Source: Brachypodius melanocephalos | Taxonomy: Eukaryota; Chordata; Aves; Passeriformes; Pycnonotidae | Assembly: GCA_013398615.1 (NCBI GenBank) | Contig: VZSR01003210.1 | Location: 2,302,223-2,366,222 of the forward strand | Length of the DNA stretch: 64,000 bases | Reading direction: 5' to 3' | Part shown: piece after piece, positions 39,974 through 53,650 of the stretch | How the letters are laid out: each line of letters starts with the position of its first letter | How positions within the stretch are numbered: the stretch's first letter is position 1 | The notes under the pieces: generated by a model | Database searches by the model: none | What the model saw: only the letters and a program-made list of their open reading frames with translations | Told to the model about the DNA's origin: nothing | Program-made: the position numbers and the translations under genes

Positions 39974-42900
39974 TCCCACTTGCCAAGGCCTTAAGTTGAT
40001 GCCTTTGTTGTTAATGAAGGCTATATCACTATCTGTCCCAACCAAACTCCCACAGGCTGGCAGCAAGCGCCACAGGACCACCTGCTGTTTTCCAAAGCAA
40101 TAATCCTCATAAAATGTAATGGCTCCCAGAGGTGTGGAGTGGGGTAGGGAGGAAGCAAACAAAAAAAAAAAAAACAAAAAGAAGCCCAGCCTAAACAACT
40201 GGAAAAAGTTCACTTGAGTCACCAGATCTTCTCAGCCTCTCATAGTCAGTTCTCATAACTACTGTAAAAAAGCCCAAAACAAAACAAAAAACCCAAAGAA
40301 AAGCAAAATAAAAGAAAAAGAGAAGACAAAACCCCCCAAGAAAAATGAACAGTGAACAAATATTCTCACATTCACTCTTTAATGGCACAGTCAGACACTA
40401 AATGACAGTCATTCCCTTTTTCAGTAACTATTTGAAGTTGCCATTTTCCTCCTGACCGTCAGATTCTTGCAGCATGAGCATTACTGTGAAACTCTCATAG
40501 CATTCTGTAGCAGTCTGATCATTTCGAGCTCTTATTTCCCATAACGTGCTTCAGGTGGGACCTCCTGATAATCCCCTGATGAGGCAAACACCAGAGGACA
40601 TCCAAGGAAGCAGATCCCCCACAAGCTACTGGGGAAACCAGGGTTCACTCTGGCTTGGTCAGAGCCCTGGTAAATATTGCTAAATGCTTCTCCTCCCTAT
40701 ACCTCTGCTCCTGGTCTTGTGGATGCTCCAGGAAATCTTCAGACAATATGGCTCACAGCCTGTGGCTCTGGCTGCAGCCCTGTCCTGGGATTTGCAGGAA
40801 CACCCTAGATAAACACACATCCACACATGCTGTCCTTGTGCCCTGTGGGCCAGCACGTCACCAAATACTGTGGTGCTCCCTCTCGGGTGCTGGGGAAAAA
40901 GATGTTTTAAAGTCAGTTCAGCCAGTCTTGCATGAAGGAAACACTCTAGAAAATGCCAGAAATATTGATGTCAGTACCACCAACCACAGAAAATGGGTGC
41001 ATGTATATACATAGATATTTTAATCTTCAGCCTTTCCAAAGAAATGAAACAAATACTAAAAATAAATTTTAAACCACAAACCATTAGCTGAGGGGTGAGC
41101 TTTCAACTTCTCTGATTTGATAGTATCACCTAAAAATACCCCACAACTATCATCCCTAGTGACCATCATAAAGGAAACTTGTATTTATTTTTCAGCCTCC
41201 CAGAACTAAGTTCCAATCAGATAGTTCAGAAATGCAAGTTAAAAATAGAAGTCCACCTTTTGTTCTGGAACAAGTGCAATCATTTCAACTACTTTTAATA
41301 TGTCATTGCCAGGCAGTTGTCCTTAGAAGCTACCTGACACCTAATCTATCACCATCAACTTATATTCAACTACAAATGAGATGCAAAAGCATTTAAAGCT
41401 GCATAGAGCTCTTCCAGGTGGATTGAAAAAAACATGAATGAAAAGCAAATATGCATCTGCTTTGCTTATCTATTATGTCTGGATCACAGCTCAAGGTCTA
41501 CAAAGGTTGCAGGGAAAGATTTTTAAATTTCTACAGTCTTCTCAGAGTTTAAACTTTAACAAGAAAAGATAGATTTGAGCTACCAACACTGTAAGACACC
41601 ACTGTAATATGGCCCCAACAGTCACACCATTTTAATCAACAATGTTCCTATTCACAGAAGCACATCACTGATCTTCAGCCAAGTCATGCAGAAGAAAAAT
41701 GCATTCCTGCTCCCTGGTACTGCTGCTTCTCAGTAATCCACTGCTGCATTGTAGCAGGTCCAAACCCCCTTCTCAAAGGCATTTCTTCCACCAGCTCTTC
41801 AGAGGAGTGGCAGAAGGGGCAGAAAGCAGCACACCCCCAAGCCCCTGAGGGTCCTTTCGTCACTATGAGGTACACTCACTAACTTTGGGACATCGGTGAG
41901 ACAGTACATCAGTGTTATCACTCTCCCAGCAGGAAAACCTTTTTGGCGCCTTTGAAAAATTAAGCCGGACCTACCTAAAGTTGAAAACAAGGCTGTGGAG
42001 ACACTGTTCCCTACAAATCACAGAGGGGAAGTTTCCATCTACCCACCTGCACAGAGATGCACCTGGGATAGAGCAGAAGTTGCAATTTTGCATCTCAGAC
42101 AGCAACAAAAGAAACCCCTTCCCTGCCTGCTACTGATGTCCAGCACAATGCCAAGGCAATCAAGAACCAGGAAACATCTCAGTCTGGATCATTTCTGATA
42201 ACCAGAGAGTAGCTTTACTAGCACCCTAGGACCAGCAAGCTGTGGGCTCTTTCAGCATATAGGCAGTTTGTTGGAACTTCATAAACCTGAGCCTTTACCA
42301 CCAATTCAAAAACTTCCTTTAAACACAGCAAATATACTTAAGGGCTGCCAGTACTTGGCAGGTAAACATGCAGTAACTTTAGAAAAGAGGTAACCCACGA
42401 TCTTCAGGAAATAGGAACCACTTCTGATGTCTTATATATTTTATACTTAATACATTATCATAAGCCCACAGGATGATTTTGGTTGTAACTTTGTTTCTTC
42501 TCACAGCTGCATCTGGGAAAACAATCTCTCCTGGAAGCTGTTCTTCTGTCAGTGGTCAGCCAGAGAGGTATTTTTGGAAGGACGATTTTTCTCTTCCATC
42601 ACCTTGAATTCTGGCTTAGTGCAGTTTTTTATACCTAACCTCTTGTTTCCAGTTCTTATACCTACCTGTATTTGCACTGTACCTAGTTAATACCAAAACC
42701 CAGACATCACATACTTGCAGTCTTGGCAAGTTTTGTGGATTCTGACAAACATGTGGCTGAATTTTTCACTAATCTTTCAACAGGACCATAACACTCAGCA
42801 CCCCTAAAAGAACTTTTACCTTTTAATACCTCTGTGCTATACACATCGACTGAACAGCACTCCACAAAGCACTGTTAAATCTTTCAATTTCCAGGAAATA

Positions 42901-45900
42901 CATACAATTTTTATACCACATTTGAGAAAAAAACAGTTCAGTAGCAGAGACAAAAATGTGCCAGATGACAGGATTAATTTAGAGTTTATAGCATCTCACT
43001 AATTGCACCTAAATTAAAATCTCAGTGAAAGCAAAGAAATATGATCTTGGACTTATAAGCAAGTGTATCATCAAAACAATGTCCTTACCAAGTCCTTAAA
43101 CCTCAAAAATGGATTTTGGGAAATGTATTCTTTTTGCCTCCCTCTAAATGTTGCCTTCTTTCCTCATTTTCCCCTTTACCGTGGGATCACAGGCCTAAGA
43201 GATGCTCATACTCTGACATCCTCTGATTCATCAGATTTCCCCAGTAGCAATGGTATTGGCACTAAATGCCATAATGCTAGTAAAGTCATAAGAATCAGCA
43301 AAACCAGTAAGCACTGGAAATCCCTTAAATTACCTTTTCCCAGCACCCTGAACTCCCTTCCATGCAGAGAATGCACCAAGGCTACTGCAGAAGCTTTCAC
43401 ACTTCTCTCCTAATCACAGGCGCCTGTTTTACAGGAGAGTGGTGGGAGAATGATGCTCTCTGGAGGTGTCTCCAGGTCTCATCAATTCACTTCCATGCTG
43501 CACTCCTGTACTTGCTGTAAATTCATGTTTCTTAGGCCACATGCACAAAAGACAATCTCAGCCTCATTTAAAACCAGATATATCTCAGGAACCTTTGATC
43601 TATAAGGAGCTTGGAAACACTGGCAATACACGCTTGCCAGTTCAGAAAGTATACTGGAAAAACTATGTATTACTGTGTAGTTTTTTCTTGTTTGATTGTG
43701 GTTCTTTTCTGAGAAGTGCTGTATGTTTGCAAAGGTTTAAGGCCAAAGTGCTGCACAGAACAGAATTTCATTCTGAAGCACCAAACCAGTATAAAAAAAT
43801 GAGGAAATGCTAAGACCCTGCATGTTGTTCAGTGTGCTAGCAGAGAAATGTGTTCCCAACCAATTCCCATGTCCTTCCTTTAAAGCAAATCAATCCAGGA
43901 AATTAAAATCTCAGTTAAGACCTGTTCCTAGAGCATGCTTTTGCTTCCTAGATGCCCTAGTTCAGCTCATCCCAGGCACCACTCCATACTTAGATAAGCT
44001 CTTGGCTGCTACCTGTTGTGCCTAATGGATATGTCCTGACTGCTAAGGGACTCGCACACACCCCTGCAGCAAAGAGACTTGTCTCAGATCAAGTCACACT
44101 CATTTAACTTGACATCTACATCTTCAGCCCGAGGTCTGAGCTCCTCAGGGCTGATATTTCAGGGAAGAACAGTTCCTTGGCATGTCTTTATTCTGAGGAA
44201 AAGCATTTTTGGTTGGGTTTCTGCTTCCCCATTTTCCTAATGCCCTCTGCTTAAAGCTGTTGTTTTTATTATCGTGTTGTTCACTGCACCAATACAAATC
44301 CTGCAGCTCAGGATTTCTGGGATTAGCCCAGCTGCTGGTGGGCAGCCCTAGAGATGACAAACCCTTCAGGGGCACACAGCTCAGGTTCACATGGGCTCGT
44401 ACCACTCATACAAACAACGTGTTCCACTCTGCTGCTTTCTTCTCAAACTGCTGGAAGTTTAAACAGCTGTAAGATGCTTTCAGCCATCAAATAACAGAAG
44501 CTGTGAGCTCCTTGCCAGCACAGCCACAGCAAGCGCTTGTGCCTACTACTTGAAGTCAAATTTCTGTCTTCAGCAGGGGTTCCCCAACTTGCTCTGCTCT
44601 GCTGCACCCTTTCCAAATAGCTGTAAATTGAGGTTATTGTAAGACACTTAAAGCTTTCAAGTAACAAAGCTGAGTTCTGCTGCTCTCTGACATTTGCTCT
44701 AAGAGCCATAGAGGAACACATAAGGCAGCTTACCACAGGTCTGCCCAAGCTCACTCCCAAACCAGGAAACACCAGAGAAACTTTTACTGTTATCTTCCTC
44801 AGGACACAGAAATGCACATGATTTTTCTAATCATTACAAGTTAAAAAACCAACAGTTGCCTGATTTCTTGCTGTTCAAAACAGAAGAGATAACTGGAGAA
44901 CCGCCCTTGCCTGTACTCTAAATGAAGTTATGTGAACAACCAAATACAGCGGCAGAGTTTAAGAGCACTCAGTCCTAAGGTGTACAGACAGCACAAGGAT
45001 CTGATCATCTGTTAGAGATTCTCTTATACTCCCATCTACACCATGAAATGGCCTTGAAGTGGCCTGAAAGGCAAACTTGAGTTCAAACCTAATCCAGATG
45101 GATGGAGTTTATGGTTGGTGCAGATATCTCATGAGTTACTCAAAACCTTCCTGTGCTGAGCAAAGCAGTGCTGAGCACACACATCACACACAATATCAGC
45201 CACGCACAGTCTGGGCTGCTTAGACCAAAGCACCAGGCAATCACAGAATGTGACAATTTTTGATGCCTGACCAGGCACCTTGCTTTAGCTGAGAACAGCC
45301 TGCAAAATCAAAAATGCTTCTCAAAACAGCCTGCTTCTAGCATTTCCCAGCTTTCTTATTGTGAGTGTGCAGTATCAGTATGTGTTTAAATGTATTCAAA
45401 TGCATCATATATAATGTGCAGCTATGAGATTACTTTTATCCTCTGTAATCCACAGTAGAGCAAAAAGGATTGAGGTGGTTATGAAAAAAATGCATTGCTC
45501 TATTATGCTATCAAAAACCCCACAAACATCACAAACCCCAAAATACAACACTTTTTCCTAGTATTCCCTGCAAATCCTTGTCTGATTGCCTGTTGTCTGC
45601 ATGATCATAAAAGCAGAGCAGTAAAGAGGAAAAGAGACATGCCATTGAAATGAGAGAAAGGGTTTGCCAGGTCAGCCTTTACTCATTCATAATACCATTT
45701 GTTGATTTTTCAGTTAACAGCTCTTGCCACTGCCATATTGAAGTTTTTAACCTCCTTTTCCCCTAAGGGCTCTTCCAAGCAACCATGGATGTTTCATTGT
45801 CTGGGCCCAGAATTACAACCATCAACAACAGGGTTATGCTACACCCAGTGACCAGCTGAAAGGATTTAGGTTTGAACAGTGAAACCTTGCAGGCTCTTTC

Positions 45901-48900
45901 CTCTAAGCATTTGTAGTTCCCTAACTCATTCTCCATGCTACAGCCATCAGCCACCTGGGCAGCAGTGTCCGATCCTTCTCTGCTTTCTCAGCCGTTAAAA
46001 CTAAGTGGATTATGAGGATGTAGTGGTGGTTCCTTTCTGGCCCCGACAGAGAGGCACCACAGCCACACAGCCCCTGCTCTGATGGTAGGTCTTGCTCTCT
46101 GGAAGCCCTTTTGCAGCAGGGACCCAGCAGCACAGACAGACACACACTGCTGACAGAAATGTGGCTGTTTTCTCCCTATGAACTCCTACTGGTCTTTATT
46201 TTGCTGCCTGGAATCCGGCAAACTCGATCTCCCGTGTCGCAGCTGCCATCTGCAGGCACCCAAGCTCCTCGCCGGGGAACAGCCTCTCCTGAGAATGGAA
46301 AAGGGGATGGGCAGAAAGGCTATTCCTCCCCTTCTACCTCACTCAGTATTTTTCTACCTCCCATCTGTTAATCCCTCCCCCCTCCTGCCCTCTGCTTTTT
46401 CCATATGCTTACTCTTCTAACATCTATATTCTTCCTTACCTTCACATATGTCTGCTGATGTGATGGAGTTGCACTCTAAGCTTTCAGCTACCACCGAGCA
46501 TTAGAAAGAAATGTAATCCCTAATCCTGCCTTAGATCTCCTTCCTTAGCCCTGCTTCAACAGCAGCAAGGAAACCAACTACCAGTGCTGCCTCTTTATAT
46601 TTCACTGGGATACCACTTCTTCACAAAAAAACCCACCAGACAGATCAAAATCCCCTAAATTAACATTCCCACCCATCCTCAGACCCTCTTTCAAGCAGCT
46701 GCTCCCTAGGGCTACACCCCAGTCAGGGGCAGTGTTTCAGCACAGATTTCACCAGCAGCCTCAAAAGCCTCTGAAACTGTCCCACACCTGAGGCCAAAGA
46801 GAATGGGATGCCCAGAAATCCAGCTTTCATATTCTGTCTAGCCCCTGAACCACTCCCTGGTAAAACATCAATCCCTCTCTCCCTTGTATCAGCATATTAA
46901 AGCTCTTCCCTCCTTCTCAAGCAGAGCATTGTTTAAATTACTTACTACCTTTGGAAGTAAGGCACTATCTACCATGGCACACACACCATGCTACCTTTTA
47001 TCATCTTGTCAGCAAGCTGAGAGTGGAAACAGCAGAACACAATTCTGTTAGAGGGAAGAGCTCATTGTCGCAGCCCAAAATGTTTTTCAATTACCTTCTT
47101 CCCTCTCTACCACAAAACCCTCCTAATGAAACATGTAGACCCCAAAGGAAAAGCAGGTGCCTTAGTATATCATAAAAGCAAACAGGCAAATCCTGGCTCT
47201 ACTTCATTTCTAACCATCCCCCTTCAAACCAGACACACTGTCTGTGTTTTCATTACACAACCAGCCTCCCCCTCCCCAGCAAGTGTTTCAGCATGAGACA
47301 GTTCTACAAAACTGCACTGAAAACTACTCTCATTTTCTACCAAGCACTTTGTGACAGCTCTTCTCATAATAAATGCCTCAGATGGGTACCTCAGAAACAT
47401 GGTGGATGGTAATTAAAACTCAGTTATCTGAGTTTGTGTATAGGAATGCCTTTGCTCATCTTCTGGCCTTGAAGTGCATCAAGAGCAAAGACTTCTGGAC
47501 AAAGAATTGTCAAAGAACAAGAATGAACATTTTTAAGTGCCTGGGTTTGTACCTGAAATACCACATAACTTGTGTTTTCATTTCCTCTGCCTAAAATCCC
47601 ATTGCTTTAGAGTAAGAGAGCTGTTGGTTATTTGTATCAATACATATTGTGCAGGCTGGAATTGCCTAAGCTACCAAAAATATTTTAACTCCAGAAAACA
47701 AAGTTGTGATCTTTGATAACAATGAATATTCAATAGAGGCAATGTAAAACCATGCTCAGCAGTAGCTCTGCTGCTCATACCTTACTCTTTGCATAATTCA
47801 AGACTCTCTTTTGATAGTGAAACAAGGCACTGTGTGGGCACTGAGACAAACCTGATACAGCTTGTGAGAGCTAGAAAATCATTACCTGATCTAACACAGC
47901 AGCAGGCAATATTCCTCTTCCTCCTCCACTATCTTAACAATGTGAGGCAAGAGTCACGCAAGGCAAGAGTCATGCTGAACACAACCACCAAGCAAACAGG
48001 ATATCAGAAATGCACCCTCTCTACCATGTCCCCCAGAGGGTCTCACAGATGAGCAATTCTGCTCACCCACATGAGGATCCAGCAGGCTATAAAAATGAAG
48101 CAGTGAAAACAACCACAGCAGAAAAGGTCCCACAAATCAGCATCCCACAAATCTCAGTGAGGGAGACTCACACAACCTCAACACCACTATTTTTAAGAGA
48201 AACACATCAGCCATATAAACTATGTGCCTTGCTACTGCACTGGGCAAAAGCACCAAAGCTTTTGCTTTGGGGGGAGCTCCCTAATAGAAAAGAGTGGAAA
48301 TTAAATATAAAAATATATAAATGTGCTTCCTTAAAATTTCTTTGTAATGTAATTCTTGGGGCTAGCAGTGATTTGGTGAGACATAGGGATGCCAAAACAG
48401 AGGGGTAGAGTGAGCAGAAGGATGAATGGTGCCAAGAAGGTTTGAATCGAAATAGAAAAGGTGCCATATATTAAAGAGTTAAGAGAAACAACGTTTTAAA
48501 GCATGTCGAGTTTGGCAACTGGGTGCAGTTTCCTTGCATCATCATACAACACTTGTACATCCATATCTGCATCCTCCAGAAAGCCTAGTTCCTCCATGCA
48601 CAGTGCTCACAAACTGCAGGGAAATCCTGCAAGGAAGGGAGCTCACTTTCATCCTCCTGGCAAAACACTCACCAAGCAGAAATTTCGTAGTTAGATTCCC
48701 ACATAAGCTCATCCCAACTCCAGCACAATTAAAGGAGCTCCTCATGACAAAAGGTTGACCAAGCACAGGCTTGTCAGAGTGCAGTACCTCTCACTCCACA
48801 GGCCTCACCATGCAAGTCACTGCAGCCACAGCTGCCAGGAGAGCACTAGAAATGAGTGTCTTCACACACCCACATCAGGTGAGCCATGCACAGCCTGAAC

Positions 48901-51900
48901 TAACACTGAGAGAGCTTTAAATAACATGGTACGAAGCTATACTATAGTCAGACCCATATATTGGGTTTTCACCCAGAAACTTCATCTCTGCCTTTGTGAG
49001 CAGGAGCTGGGGACAGCTCAGCCCGCTGGACAGCTCTCCAGCAATGCCAAGAGCTGCCAACCAGACCCTGATCCCCTGCACCCACATCCCCCGTGTCCCC
49101 TCCAACAATGCAGCCCTAGGGCACAGCTCACTCATGGCCTGCCCTCAGCATAGCTGTGATGACAGGTCTATGCCAGCTTAATATTAAAACCTAGAAGACT
49201 ATTTGCATAATTAAACATTGATCTGCTCTCTCTCTCTGCATGTGCCTCTAAATTTGTGTGAAAGACATTAATCCAGTGTCTGCCTCAGGAGAGAGGTCCT
49301 GCAGACATGATGCAGTGCCAGTTCCCCATTGAAAATTCTGTCCATCTTTAGAAAAGCATGCAGAACTTTTAAAATGTAAAGCCAAGGTGACAGGCCAGGG
49401 GCATCTTCCTTTTTTATCAGGGAACACACAAGAGAAACAAAAGGACAAGGGGATTAGCTTCTGGGCTGGCACAGGAAAGGGGATATAATTGCTAGGCTTT
49501 GCTACTGCAGTGCTCATAATCTTCAGCCTTGGGTGTTTGGACAAAACAACACACTCAGAATAACCAACAAAATATAAACTCCAAGCAAGAGCTAGTTTTC
49601 AAAATGTATTGCAACCATTGGGCATCAATGAACCTACACTTTTGTCAAACAGTAATTCAAACAGTATAATGCTCAATAAATCCGAAGTAATTTTTTATTA
49701 TGAAGTATTTTTGAGGAACAAGAGGATTCTGCTTGACAAGGAAAGAGACCCTGAGACCTGTAGCACAGATATTGGGACACTGCCAGTCAGCAGCACACTG
49801 TCCCTCCTTGACTAAGCCTCAGTGGGAACATTAGGGTGAGTCCCCTGGAAAAACAAAACAAGCAATGGTCTCAGAATATATCTGACAGCACCATCAAAAT
49901 GCAACTGGTCACAGAGGAGAGTCTATAAAATACTGGAGTGAGCATGTACAGTTTTACATAGGCAGGGTTGGGACAGAAGCTGACTACCATCCAAAGGAGA
50001 GTCAGCCTAAATTTGTCCTTTGGGACAGAAATGACACCAGTGACAAAGCAGTTCCAATGTTCCTGGTAAAAGGGAAGAAGAAATTACAGTCCACTACAGG
50101 TGGTGTGGGGAAAACAGCCTAAAAATAATATCAAGGTTAAAACCTTGATAGTTCTGTTGCCCAGCCAAAATGTTTGCCTTTGTGTCCATACTATTAAAGC
50201 ATTCCAAAGAGAACACACAGGCACTGGATCCATGCCGAAAAGACATTTGATGGAGGGGAAATTAGTAAGATCTCTCTCTAATACATATGGATGACAAGAT
50301 GTCTGTTCTCAGGGGAGCCAAAACCAAGCAAATCTCAATAATCAAATCAGCTGACAAGGAACGCAGGGTTTCCATGGAACTTCAACAGGTAATGTTTGCA
50401 ATGCCACTGGGGGGAAATTTCTTCAGTGTATGAGGTGTAACTTGGAAATAAACACTTTCTCTACATAAATTGTATAAAATCATCCTGCAGAATGCATGAA
50501 AATATGCAAGTGCTAAAATTAGTTGTTTCCATGGGAGGCAACCAGTAGATAAATAGACAATATGAATATTTTGGGTTCCAATTTCTATCTTGAGCTACCC
50601 TAAGTTATATTCATATTTAAATAACAAACCTGTATTTAAGTTAATCAGGGTTTAACAGTTAAGTCACAATTGAAAAACACCAAGGAAATCCTAATTCTGC
50701 TGCAAGCACTGATTATTCTCTATTTTCAAAACTGTAATTGGAGGATTACTTTTTTTTCCCCCTTAGTTATCACAGAAGAAAATTGCATTGGGGTTTTTTC
50801 TTTCCAAGTCACTTCAGCTGAAATTTTTACTGGGACATAGCATAATACCTTTTGTCTTCATTAAGTCTTTTACTTTCCCCCTATGAATATATACAGATCA
50901 TGGCAAGTACTTGAGGGTCTGTTCAGCATAACATTTGTAAATGTTGTTTTGCATTTTGTTTTGGGCCCTTTTTCAAAGGTCCACAAGCATGACACCGAAT
51001 CTGACTTGTAATTACTCCAGTAAACATGGCTAAATTGAGAAATGCCAGTACATTTAAGTATGTAACATTAAATACACAGCTTTCTGTTCTTAATGCACCA
51101 GATGACAAAAAAAAAAAAAGAGAACTACAGAACTTTTCCAGCAATGATTTATAAGACAGGATGAAATGGAGTTTGCATGTCTTTCAATAGGCGAAGAGGC
51201 CCTGTTTCCCTCCACAAAATGCTCTGATTACTTCTCCTTCTTCTTCTTCAGGGAATGCAGGGCAGAATAAGATAGCCATTCTGCATGAATAAGGAAATAA
51301 CCTAAGGTCAGTCCATAATGTAGTGTATCTCCTGTGTCAGCTTCAAGGGCCCACTTGAATTTTGGCAGCCATCTGTTATATTGATCAGATTACCTGGTGA
51401 CAGTGAAATACAAAGGATGTGTATTTCAGAAGCTCTGATGGGTGAAGAAAGCCGGGCAAGCCAGGGAAGCAAGCAGCATCCCATCCAGACAGTGTTACAA
51501 GGACCAGAGAGCACAGCCCTGTCCACCCCTCGTAGGTGGTTAGAGCATTAAATCAGTAAATTTACTTTCATGAATGACAATAAATAAACCAAGGAGGAAC
51601 AGAAGGTTACGTGTGCAGGAAGCATGGCAAGGTTGCAGACAGTTTTCCCCAGTACCACAGTGGGGCTGGGCAAGAAGTGAGAGTCACCACCAAAACAAAG
51701 GGGAAGCCATAGGGAGCTCATCTGGCTGCTGGCTCCTGCTTATGGGAAAAGCAGCCCTGAGCAAGACTCTCAGCCACCTCCCTCCTCACCTGCTCAGACA
51801 CAGCCCCCTCCAGCCAAATGAGCTGCTCAGCATCTCAGCCAGTCCATATTCAAATCTCACATGCTGGCTTCTTCACATTCTGCACATGGAGAGTGTGGTT

Positions 51901-53278
51901 TTCCCACATCCCACCCAAAAGCTCCATTAGGTCCTGCTGTACCTGGGGTGTCTCTCTGTAAGATCCTACAGGAGTGGACCACCAAAGCCCTGGCCTACAG
52001 TGGTTGCATAATTGCATGTCTCATCCAAGCTTCTGGGTGCTATTTCCTCAGCAGGAGGGCAATGGGACATAATTTCTATACTGCAAATTAAATCTGGCAA
52101 GAAATAGGCAAACGTAATTTCTTTTGTTTTTTGGTATCTTTGTCTGTAATCAAAATATAGTTTTTCAGCAGCATTTGCATTTCTCCTGTGAGAATGGAGC
52201 ATAAAAGCAATCCAAAGCCCTAACTAAAGGAACCACATGTTTCTGAGTAAAAACAAATAGCTCTCATGCCACTAAACCTCACAGGTACTGCAAATCACTC
52301 AATACAACATTTAATACAAATATCAGACTCCAGTCTCAGTGACTGAGTCAGGATAAAGAATCTACTCTAAAAAATAACTACCATAAACATTGTCCCACAC
52401 ATCAATATTAAGTGAAATTAAATAACAAAAGAAAGTCATAATTTCCCAACCATAACTCTTGTCAGAGTACAACCTAAGAAAATGGTCAAACAGTATTTGA
52501 CTAATACATTAATTTCATTAAGCCTACTTAAGACTGCTGTGAGACTGTTAATATACCACACCAGAGCCACATGCCAGGACAAAAGTAACTAAATCAGATC
52601 AAGACTGATACTTTGTAAGGAATGAAAATCTCCTGTCAGTCTAGGGAGGAATACAGCACTTTTCCCCATGAATGTATCACATACATAAAGCAGGCACAGC
52701 AGGAACAGAGGAGCATTAACTTTAAACACCCACTTTTCTGTGCTGTCATTTGTGTAGGCATGATACCACCATTCTCTTGGCTCAGCACAGCTGCAGTGAC
52801 CTTGCACACCCTGGTGGGCTGTGAGGGGTGGCCAAACGACAGCAAAAGCCACCAGAGCTTGGTGCCAGGCCTCACCATCTGCCAACAGATCCACATTTGC
52901 AGCACATTTGACCTTTAAATCAATTTGTAACTTACTAGACCACTTTCCCACAGCTCCTCTGGGAGCTTCTGGAAAGCTCCATCCCAACCTGGCTGTGCTG
53001 CATGGGTCCTGCTTGGTACTGCTGAGCCCAGAGGCAGTGGAGGGGCTCACAGTGCTGCTGCCTCACCCAGCCTTCCACCACCTCTGGCATCTACTGCAGG
53101 GGGATTTCACAGGGAATTCCAGTGGTACCTCCCACTTTTCTCTCTTTTATAGCTAAGCTGCACAGTCAGGATGCTTCATGAACAAAGGCATACCTTGCAT
53201 TTCACTTACTGCAGGCAAGAAGTTTTGCCAAAAAGCTGTGTGTCACCAGCACATCCCTATGCATGGCATGGACTGGGA
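39974..53278 (-). other. Giant intron, 40-53.3 kb (no gene seen)
   Basis: Long intronic-type stretch. It holds two A-rich tracts (about 40158-40185 and 40265-40345), many short ORFs, several with 100-150 codons on either strand (for example near 43063-43413, 48010-48408, 52589-53050), and a strong plus-strand acceptor-like sequence (CTTCTCCTTCTTCTTCTTCAG, cut here to its pyrimidine tract) near 51230-51251 that is not followed by an open frame. None has combined splice, frame and composition support. Confidence 0.4.
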
Positions 53279-53650
53279 TGTTGGTACACACCCCATACCC
53301 TAGCGGGCATTCCTGTATAAGGAAAGGGGTTTCAATTTACCTCTAGACATTTTAGGAAGTTTACCTAGAACTTTCTAACCCCTTCTCATAACAATTGGCT
53401 TAGTTGGACCTTAGTTCATCAAAGCCTGTGCCTGTTTCTATTGGCAGCTTGCCAGCAGAGCCCACCTGAAACATTAAGTACTTAAGGAAAGGCACAAAGG
53501 CGCTCAAGGGCTTTTTGGTGTGTCTTCACAGCGTGCCAGAGGTTTCTCTTTTGTTTCTGTAATGTTTATTATTTTTAATTTAATTTTATTATTTTCATTT
53601 ATTAAACCTTTTGCTTTTACAAAACACACCTGAAGAGCTGTCTCGCTAAT
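53279..53650 (+). mobile_element. Possible degraded LTR, plus orientation
   Basis: Begins TGTTGGTACAC and has an AAGTACTTAAGG TATA-like region near 53475, CpGs (AGGCGCTC, CAGCGTGCC), and then a T/A-rich stretch with ATTAAA (53601-53606) followed by AAGAGCTGTCTCGC. This resembles the U3-R-U5 order of some avian LTRs, but the signals are weak and the ends are not defined. It could equally be ordinary intron sequence. Confidence 0.28.

Noticed and set aside
51230..51300. Strong plus-strand splice acceptor near 51251
   Set aside because: All three frames after it meet a stop within about 45 bases, and no donor is found in an open frame.
52589..53050. 153-codon minus-strand ORF, the longest in the window
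   Set aside because: Overlaps other ORFs on both strands in GC-richer sequence, has no domain, no splice or promoter signal and unremarkable composition.
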